NCBI GenBank assembly: GCA_017464425.1
Contig: JAFUDX010000009.1
Coordinates: 1-64,000 of the forward strand
DNA length: 64,000 nucleotides
From: Treponema sp.
GTDB taxonomy: Bacteria; Spirochaetota; Spirochaetia; Treponematales; Treponemataceae
Direction: 5' to 3'
Shown: positions 58,357 to 64,000 of the stretch, piece by piece
How the letters are laid out: each line of letters opens with the position of its first letter
How positions within the stretch are numbered: position 1 is the stretch's first letter
Notes under the pieces: generated by a model
What the model was told of the DNA's origin: nothing
Database searches by the model: none
What the model saw: only the letters and a program-made list of their open reading frames with translations
Made by a program: the position numbers and the translations under genes

Positions 58357-60831
58357 TTATTTATTCGTAATATTGAATGAAAGGACGAACTTCCAGTTTT
58401 TGTCCCAGTGCCATTTGCCGTCTCCTGCTCCATAGCCGTCTGTTGAGCTTGTGGAACCGAATTTACCCGTGTTTGCAAAGAGCAAGCGCAACGGGAACTG
58501 AGGAATCGTAAAGCGAATTCCTGGTCCAAAACTGAAGAAGAAGTCTTCTTTCTGTAAATCTGAAAGCATAGACGGCTCGTCTTTTATGACGGCTGCATCA
58601 GCGAATAAATCAAGCGCAAGAACGCCTGGAACAAGCGGCATACGAAGTTCCACAATGTTGCTCCACATCGCTTTTCCGCGCTTTTTGTTATAAATCGTGG
58701 TCCATCCGCGTCCGTTGAACATACCGTCAATGTACAGACGGCTTGATTCTCCGATTCCGCTTCCTGGTTTGGGAAATTGCAAGGAAAGACCAGAATATCC
58801 CATAAGAACGAGCTTGAACATCCAGTTTTCTGTGACAGGAACTTTGAACAAGGTGAAGTATTTTTCGAGTTTTGTGTCCGTGCGCAAGAAATACTCGGTT
58901 TCGACAGGCGTAAGACCGTACCAGGTGAATCTTTGGCTTGCGAACCAACCGCTTGACGGATCATAGTTGATGTCGCGGTCATCGACTGAAATTGCTGTCC
59001 AAATTGAATTCTGCCAGCCCCAGCGGTTTGCGTATTCACTTACCGAAGAATCGGCGGGAGTCCATGCGTCTTCATCATACTGATTGTTCTTTAAACTGCC
59101 CGTAATGCCGCCTGTCCAAGAAATAATCGCAAAATCAGGGGTCCATCGGCGACCGAGTGAAATTCCCGAAGTCCATTTCCATTGCTCGTAATCCATGTAG
59201 TACGAATCTGCGTCCCAAATACCATTGCTGTCAAATGCACCGCAGTAGGCAGAAAGATTTGAGTGAGAAAATTCCGTGCTGATTGATGTGCTGATTGGCA
59301 AATCCTTGAACCAGTTTGCTCCGTATCCCAAGCTTACGGATTGCGTGTCAGTAGCGACGCTGGCACTTGCGCTTAATGAGCGACCACTTCCGCGAACATT
59401 TGAATCCTGCCATTTAACAAAGAGCGCGAACGGCAAATCATCAGGATCGGAAACACCGCTGAATGTAACGCCGAATTCAATTGATGTGGTTGATTGCTCT
59501 TCAACCGAAATAATCAAGTCGACAAGATTTTCTTCTGAACCAGGAACGACATCAGGAACAACCGCGCTGAAATACTGCAAGTTGTACAAGTTTCGTAAGC
59601 CTGTGGTGACTTTTGCCTTTGAAAAAATATCTCCAGATTCAATTGGCAATTCTCGTCTGATTACATGGTCTTTTGTTTTTGTGTTGCCTTTAATAAGAAC
59701 ATTTTCGACATGAGAGCGAACATTTTCGATAATCATAAACTGGTAGGCAACCGTCTTTTTTTCGGTGTCTTTTTCTGGAACCTGCTGGAATCGGTTTGCG
59801 GTGTAGCCGTTTTCGTAGTACAAATCAGCGACCGCCATGAGCCCTTCGTTAAATTTTGTCTGATTGAAAATCGCGCCTTTTCGCAATCGGATTTTTGACT
59901 GAAGTTCTTCGTCTGAGAAGATTTTATTTCCAACGAATGTAATGCCTTCAAATGTGTATTGCGAGCCTTCCGAGATGATGAAGGTGATGGTCAGTTCGTC
60001 ACGGTTCTTTTTTTCGTTGATTTCGGTAGACTGTGTGATGTCTACGACATCGGCATCAATGTAGCCTTCGTTTGCGTAGTAGGCGAGGATTGCCTGACGG
60101 TCAGCTTCGAGCATTGATTCTTGGAATGCGCCCTTGCTGATAATACCGACTTCCTTGAGCTTGATTTTCTTTTTGAGTGTTTTTGATGAAATGATTTTGT
60201 TGCCCGAAAAACCAATGTGCGAGATGACCGTTGAACGGCCTTCGTTAATCGTAAAAGTGACTTCAATGCCTTTTTCTGTTTCTTTTGTTGCAGAAGAGAC
60301 TTTTATGTTTGTAAAACCTTTTTCGAGATAGTGATCGCGGATTGAACGCTCATCGATTGGAATTTTGGAGGGAACGAAAATGTCTTTTTCTTTGATGGAA
60401 ATGGCATCTTTGATTTCTGTGGTACGAATCTGCTTGTTTCCAGTGATGAAAATTCGTGTGATTGCGGGTTTTTCTTTGACCGTGAAAGTGAGAGAGACGG
60501 TGTTGCGCTTGAGGTCACCGGGAAGGGCTTCTGGATTGATTTCGTCGAACAAATCAAGCGCGTAAATGCGGTCCATCATGTCGGCAAAAATGTCATCGGT
60601 GAATTTTTTGCCGTAAAAGCCAGAGACAATGCCTTCGACTTCTTTTGAAGAAACGCTCTTTAGGCCTTTAAAAGTGACCGATTTGATAACCTTATCGTAA
60701 TACCATGTATCACTGTATTCATCTGATGAAGTGGTTTCTGCTTCTTTTGGCTCTTCCTGCGCGATAACAGGAAACGCCAAACAGACAGTACATAAAACGA
60801 AAAAAGCGACTACACGCTGACGGATTGACAT
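58357..60831 (-). CDS. bamA: Outer-membrane protein assembly factor BamA
   Basis: 824 residues with signal peptide (MSIRQRVVAFFVLCTVCLAF to VIAQ). Five POTRA domains about 45-415; representative pieces are KSVTFKGLKSVSSKEVEGIV, TRIFITGNKQIRTTEIKDAI, and YTFEGITFVGNKIFSDEELQ. A 16-stranded barrel follows to the C-terminus, with the conserved GRGWTTIYNKKRGKAMW (VRGF/Y-type loop 6 region) and a final WKFVLSFNITNK strand. BamA folds and inserts outer-membrane proteins. Orthologous to T. pallidum TP0326 by gene order. Confidence 0.95.
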   Translation of the reverse strand: MSIRQRVVAFFVLCTVCLAFPVIAQEEPKEAETTSSDEYSDTWYYDKVIKSVTFKGLKSVSSKEVEGIVSGFYGKKFTDDIFADMMDRIYALDLFDEINPEALPGDLKRNTVSLTFTVKEKPAITRIFITGNKQIRTTEIKDAISIKEKDIFVPSKIPIDERSIRDHYLEKGFTNIKVSSATKETEKGIEVTFTINEGRSTVISHIGFSGNKIISSKTLKKKIKLKEVGIISKGAFQESMLEADRQAILAYYANEGYIDADVVDITQSTEINEKKNRDELTITFIISEGSQYTFEGITFVGNKIFSDEELQSKIRLRKGAIFNQTKFNEGLMAVADLYYENGYTANRFQQVPEKDTEKKTVAYQFMIIENVRSHVENVLIKGNTKTKDHVIRRELPIESGDIFSKAKVTTGLRNLYNLQYFSAVVPDVVPGSEENLVDLIISVEEQSTTSIEFGVTFSGVSDPDDLPFALFVKWQDSNVRGSGRSLSASASVATDTQSVSLGYGANWFKDLPISTSISTEFSHSNLSAYCGAFDSNGIWDADSYYMDYEQWKWTSGISLGRRWTPDFAIISWTGGITGSLKNNQYDEDAWTPADSSVSEYANRWGWQNSIWTAISVDDRDINYDPSSGWFASQRFTWYGLTPVETEYFLRTDTKLEKYFTLFKVPVTENWMFKLVLMGYSGLSLQFPKPGSGIGESSRLYIDGMFNGRGWTTIYNKKRGKAMWSNIVELRMPLVPGVLALDLFADAAVIKDEPSMLSDLQKEDFFFSFGPGIRFTIPQFPLRLLFANTGKFGSTSSTDGYGAGDGKWHWDKNWKFVLSFNITNK

Positions 60832-60851
60832 AAAATCCCCTCAAATATTTT

Positions 60852-63800
60852 TTAAAACGCAAACTTCCAAGACAGCGTCATTGATGTGGACGGAACGAAT
60901 GTGTTCAAAAGTCCTTTTTGCAGCGAATCAATGTCTGGCGCGACTCCGAGACGAATATTTACGAACGGAGAAGTCATCTCAAAACCGATTTCTGGCTGGA
61001 AAACGATACCGTTGACCGATGTGCCGTTATCGATTCTGTTTTCGTCATACGACCAGTGAAGCATCGAATCCACATAAATGGAACTGCCGAAGTACTTACC
61101 CATATAAACAGTCGAGTTGTCAAGAAAGTTACCTGCCGTAATCTGTTTATTGTTGGTATTTTCGTCCATGCTGAGCTTCAATGAGTTTTGCACGACATTG
61201 GTACGAATAGAAAATATATCAAAATTCAGCAATTCACGCAATGTATTTTCGACACGCCGCATAACAGTCGATTGCAGGAAGAAATCACCGCCACTTCCTA
61301 AAATATCCGAAACGCCCGAAGAATCGGCTGAAATGACTTGACCCAAAAGCTGCATGATTTCACGCTCGGATTTTGCCGGGTTCGCAGAGAAGGTCGGATT
61401 GAATGTGCTTACATTCTGATTGTTCGCGGACAGTATAATAGAAACCATGTTGCCGTTTTCATCGCGCTCACGGGTCTCTGCACGAACGGTCACTTTTGGA
61501 TCGATTGAATCTTGGTTTTCATTGAAGACGACACGCGCTTCCTTCATGTAGAAATTTCGGTTGAGCCACGAAATTTCTCCGCCACGAAGCGTAATATCGC
61601 TTTTGAAAGCCAAATCGCCTGAATATGAATCATAATACAGTGACAGCGGGGTGCCAGGTGCTACAACGCCGCGCAGGAACGGATTGAACAGCAGCTGAAC
61701 TCTCTGCCCGACGATGATGTCAAAGTCAACGGTAACATTCAAATCACTTTCATCCTGAGTCGGAACGGACGCAAGGATATTTTCGAGCGAGAACTGGTTT
61801 TGCAAGCTTGTTGCGACAATTTCTACATCAGTGTCATCCGCGATGACAACGCCAGAAACAGAAACATCATTCGGAAGTGTAAAGCCCAGTTCAAGGTTTC
61901 CGCTTGCCATTCCCCTTGCATGAATGAACGGGAAGCGTAAATCGAGCGGAACTTTTTTGTTTTCTTCTATATTTATCTTCAATTCCAGCGAATTCGGAAT
62001 CCATCGGTTGAAGTCCATGCGGTATTCGACTGTTGCAAGGCCTTTGCCCAGCGTTACCAATGTGGGGGGAACCAGTGCTTCGCCTTGTGCCAGCGTCATC
62101 ACGACTTTTTCTGCGTGGAGGTAATTTTTTGAGACGAACGGAATCACAAAATTAGGATGCGCGACGCTTAGTGCGCCCGTGAATTCTGGATCTGTTGTCG
62201 GACCTGAAATTCTGATGGCCCCCGTCAGCAATCCTGAGTTAAAACTGACGAACGGAATTTCTATCTCAGAGCAAATCAGACGCATATCGGCGACAAGACC
62301 CGTCAAATCAAGGTTGAGATAATTGTTTTTGACAGAACCGTCCAGATTGAACTGAATGGGGCTGCCTTTGCCCGCAAATGCTGAAATCTCGCCGTCCGTT
62401 GTGTAGGAAGCCTTAAAGCCGTTGTCAACATCTGTCATAAAGTCAAATCGACCCGGCGTGTGGAGCGCAATCAGTTTGAAGGGGAAATCGCTTGCTATAA
62501 AATCACCCGTAACTTTTTTTGAGCTCAAGGTAAGCGAGTAAAAATCGGGAACCGTAAATTTCTTTTCGGTGGGGGAGCCTGAAAGTTCAATGTCGATAGG
62601 AGCGTGCAGCGTTTTGCCCATAATTTCGCCGTCAACGGTGAGCGAAGCGTTTCCTGAAAAACGATTCGGATCAAAGAACGCATTAAAATCAGCGATTTTA
62701 AAGACTGACCAATCAACATTCAAATCGGCAAGATTCGCGCCCGAATCATCAAGGACAAAGACACCGCTCGCAGCAAGCGGGTAGCCATACAACGAAATCG
62801 AAGACTGGTGCAAAATCACGGAGACAAACGGATTTGAAATCGTGCCGCTCGCCGTAAAATCTGCGGAAATCGTGTTTTCAGAATTTTGCAGCGTTAAAAG
62901 CCGTGCCGAAGGGAACGACTCGACGCTTGCATCAACCGAAAGATAAAAATCATTCTTTAAAGCATCAAGGGAAAGCGGAAGAAGCGACGGATTTGACATA
63001 TCGGCAGACAGAGAAAGTTTTTCAGTCGAAATCGGACTTGTCGCGAGCAAGGAAACATGCAGTGAATCAAAAATGCCGTCCGTCATATTCCAGACGATTG
63101 TGCCAGAGCCGTCAAGCGAAGAAACCGTGTCTGAATACGAAAGCGTGTTCAAAACGAAGCCGTATTTGTTGAGGTTGCCTGAAAGGGCGAGGTGAGGATT
63201 AAACTGCAAATTGAGCGATGGCTCTTCAAGCTCTAGACTTACGATATCCACTTCAAAGCCACTCTGAGCGTTCCACTGCAAAATCGAGCTTGTGGAAGCC
63301 GCAAAAACATACTGCCCGACCGCAAACGGAAGCTGCGTGAACTGCAAGGTGGCACCGATTTGCTCATCAATCGAAACGATTGCGTCAAAATTGTAATCAC
63401 CTGAAATCGAAATCCAGTTCGGGCTCACATTTCCAAAGAATCGGTACGGAACAGAATTGTATGTCAAATCGCTTACGAACGAGAATTCCTTAAATGTGTC
63501 GGCAAATTCAAGCGCGAATTCTGCGGTGACGGACTGGTTGCCGTACTGCAAGTCAAACTGGCTTACCTGGAATGTCTGATTCGAGCCGTCAACAGAGAAA
63601 ATCGCAATCTGACGGTCGTTCTCTGTGTTTGCCAAGATTAACTGGGGCGCATTGAGTGAGAAATCTTTAAAATCCGTTGAAACATAGGCTTCCGTGTTCA
63701 AGATGAAGGGGCGCAATGTTTCCGAAAGTGGATTCTCTGCCTTTTGCGCAGATTCATCTTCCGTTTCCGCGATTTCTTCTTGCTTCTTATCCATGAAGAA

Positions 63801-64000
63801 AAAAGCCGCGTCAGAAAGACTGTCTGCGAAAATATTTGAAATTTCAAGGCTCGCTTGTACGAACTGCTCTTTCCCCGTCAAGAAACTGCCATTCACTTGA
63901 ATTCTTCCTGGCTCTTCAAAATCCAAGTGAGACAAATCATACATGTCAAACTGGAAGTCAACCGAGTTTTCGCCTGGAAGTGCAATCAATTCAAGACCTG
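60852..64000 (-). CDS. tamB: Translocation/assembly module TamB (DUF490), 5' end beyond window
   Basis: The frame is open to the right edge, so the N-terminus (signal anchor and beginning of the groove) is missing; 1049 residues are visible. Long runs of amphipathic beta repeats form the lipid-conducting groove. The C-terminal DUF490 domain has NVTVDFDIIVGQRVQLLFNP, LRGGEISWLNRNFYMKEARV, DPKVTVRAETRERDENGN and REIMQLLGQVISAD. It ends in WKFAF. TamB-like proteins bridge inner and outer membranes for phospholipid transport and outer-membrane assembly. bamA follows by 20 bp. Confidence 0.92.
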   Translation of the reverse strand, partial: GLELIALPGENSVDFQFDMYDLSHLDFEEPGRIQVNGSFLTGKEQFVQASLEISNIFADSLSDAAFFFMDKKQEEIAETEDESAQKAENPLSETLRPFILNTEAYVSTDFKDFSLNAPQLILANTENDRQIAIFSVDGSNQTFQVSQFDLQYGNQSVTAEFALEFADTFKEFSFVSDLTYNSVPYRFFGNVSPNWISISGDYNFDAIVSIDEQIGATLQFTQLPFAVGQYVFAASTSSILQWNAQSGFEVDIVSLELEEPSLNLQFNPHLALSGNLNKYGFVLNTLSYSDTVSSLDGSGTIVWNMTDGIFDSLHVSLLATSPISTEKLSLSADMSNPSLLPLSLDALKNDFYLSVDASVESFPSARLLTLQNSENTISADFTASGTISNPFVSVILHQSSISLYGYPLAASGVFVLDDSGANLADLNVDWSVFKIADFNAFFDPNRFSGNASLTVDGEIMGKTLHAPIDIELSGSPTEKKFTVPDFYSLTLSSKKVTGDFIASDFPFKLIALHTPGRFDFMTDVDNGFKASYTTDGEISAFAGKGSPIQFNLDGSVKNNYLNLDLTGLVADMRLICSEIEIPFVSFNSGLLTGAIRISGPTTDPEFTGALSVAHPNFVIPFVSKNYLHAEKVVMTLAQGEALVPPTLVTLGKGLATVEYRMDFNRWIPNSLELKINIEENKKVPLDLRFPFIHARGMASGNLELGFTLPNDVSVSGVVIADDTDVEIVATSLQNQFSLENILASVPTQDESDLNVTVDFDIIVGQRVQLLFNPFLRGVVAPGTPLSLYYDSYSGDLAFKSDITLRGGEISWLNRNFYMKEARVVFNENQDSIDPKVTVRAETRERDENGNMVSIILSANNQNVSTFNPTFSANPAKSEREIMQLLGQVISADSSGVSDILGSGGDFFLQSTVMRRVENTLRELLNFDIFSIRTNVVQNSLKLSMDENTNNKQITAGNFLDNSTVYMGKYFGSSIYVDSMLHWSYDENRIDNGTSVNGIVFQPEIGFEMTSPFVNIRLGVAPDIDSLQKGLLNTFVPSTSMTLSWKFAF

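Noticed and set aside
1..64000. rRNA or tRNA genes
   Set aside because: No TTCGA-loop/acceptor pattern or rRNA-like conserved sequence was found on reading both strands, though a short tRNA could be missed without a search tool.

Overview
The window reads as a host-associated treponeme (Spirochaetes). The strongest evidence is the minus-strand run tamB - bamA - skp - mutS at the right end, the gene order known from Treponema pallidum TP0325-TP0328. A class I lysyl-tRNA synthetase, flagellar chaperone genes with sigma-28-type promoters, a UPF0164-like outer-membrane protein followed by an OmpA protein with FlgD-type Ig repeats, and fermentative genes (pflB, rex) agree with this. No rRNA, tRNA or CRISPR array was seen. 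The species cannot be named from the sequence alone.

Layout. 1-6 kb: edge of an Rpn-type nuclease gene, an orphan peptide-type ABC ATPase, an HD-GYP response regulator, a secreted Gly/Ser-rich protein, an OmpR/histidine kinase pair and hsp20. 6-13.4 kb: a conserved hypothetical, transketolase, a chemotaxis receptor divergent from fliS and a FlgN-like gene. 13.4-18.4 kb: an envelope operon (UPF0164-like, OmpA/FlgD-Ig, TIGR02757). 18.7-25 kb: a short sigma-70-family factor, recG, a nucleotidyltransferase/HEPN pair whose HEPN frame runs into gatB, and rex. 25-29.7 kb: zinc-ribbon FGE protein, STAS protein, trpCF, trpB. 29.8-34.7 kb: an accessory island (ATPase behind tandem palindromes, XRE regulator, G-tract-disrupted BspA-like lipoprotein, AT-rich genes including a deaminase-like protein, ATPase remnant). 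34.7-39.9 kb: a vitamin B5/coenzyme A cluster (panB, panC, coaC, coaB, PF06541 membrane protein, coaX, panD). 39.9-45.8 kb: EamA exporter, small unknown, lysS, pflB. 45.9-52.4 kb: second accessory island (DUF4143 ATPase behind three direct repeats, C-tract-disrupted lipoprotein, uvrA stub, GNAT pair, Rpn remnant, PF09820 AAA-ATPase). 52.5-64 kb: ferredoxin-flavodoxin protein, SDR/zinc-ribbon fusion, then mutS, skp, bamA and partial tamB.

Four signals stand out. (1) Two exact sigma-54 (-24/-12) promoters, one before a sigma-70-family sigma factor and one before hsp20, suggest a sigma-54 to sigma-factor cascade reminiscent of Borrelia RpoN-RpoS, with a heat-shock chaperone in the same regulon. 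(2) Intergenic repeat families have entered coding genes in frame: about 59 residues in RecG and about 36 in MutS, each ending about nine residues before the P-loop; a short one in the TIGR02757 protein; and one forming the tail of CoaB. (3) Two lipoprotein genes are switched out of frame by long homopolymer tracts (G9 and C10), a pattern of phase variation. (4) Two unrelated ATPase/nuclease-type genes each sit behind tandem repeats of 30-32 bp, suggesting a shared operator-type control.
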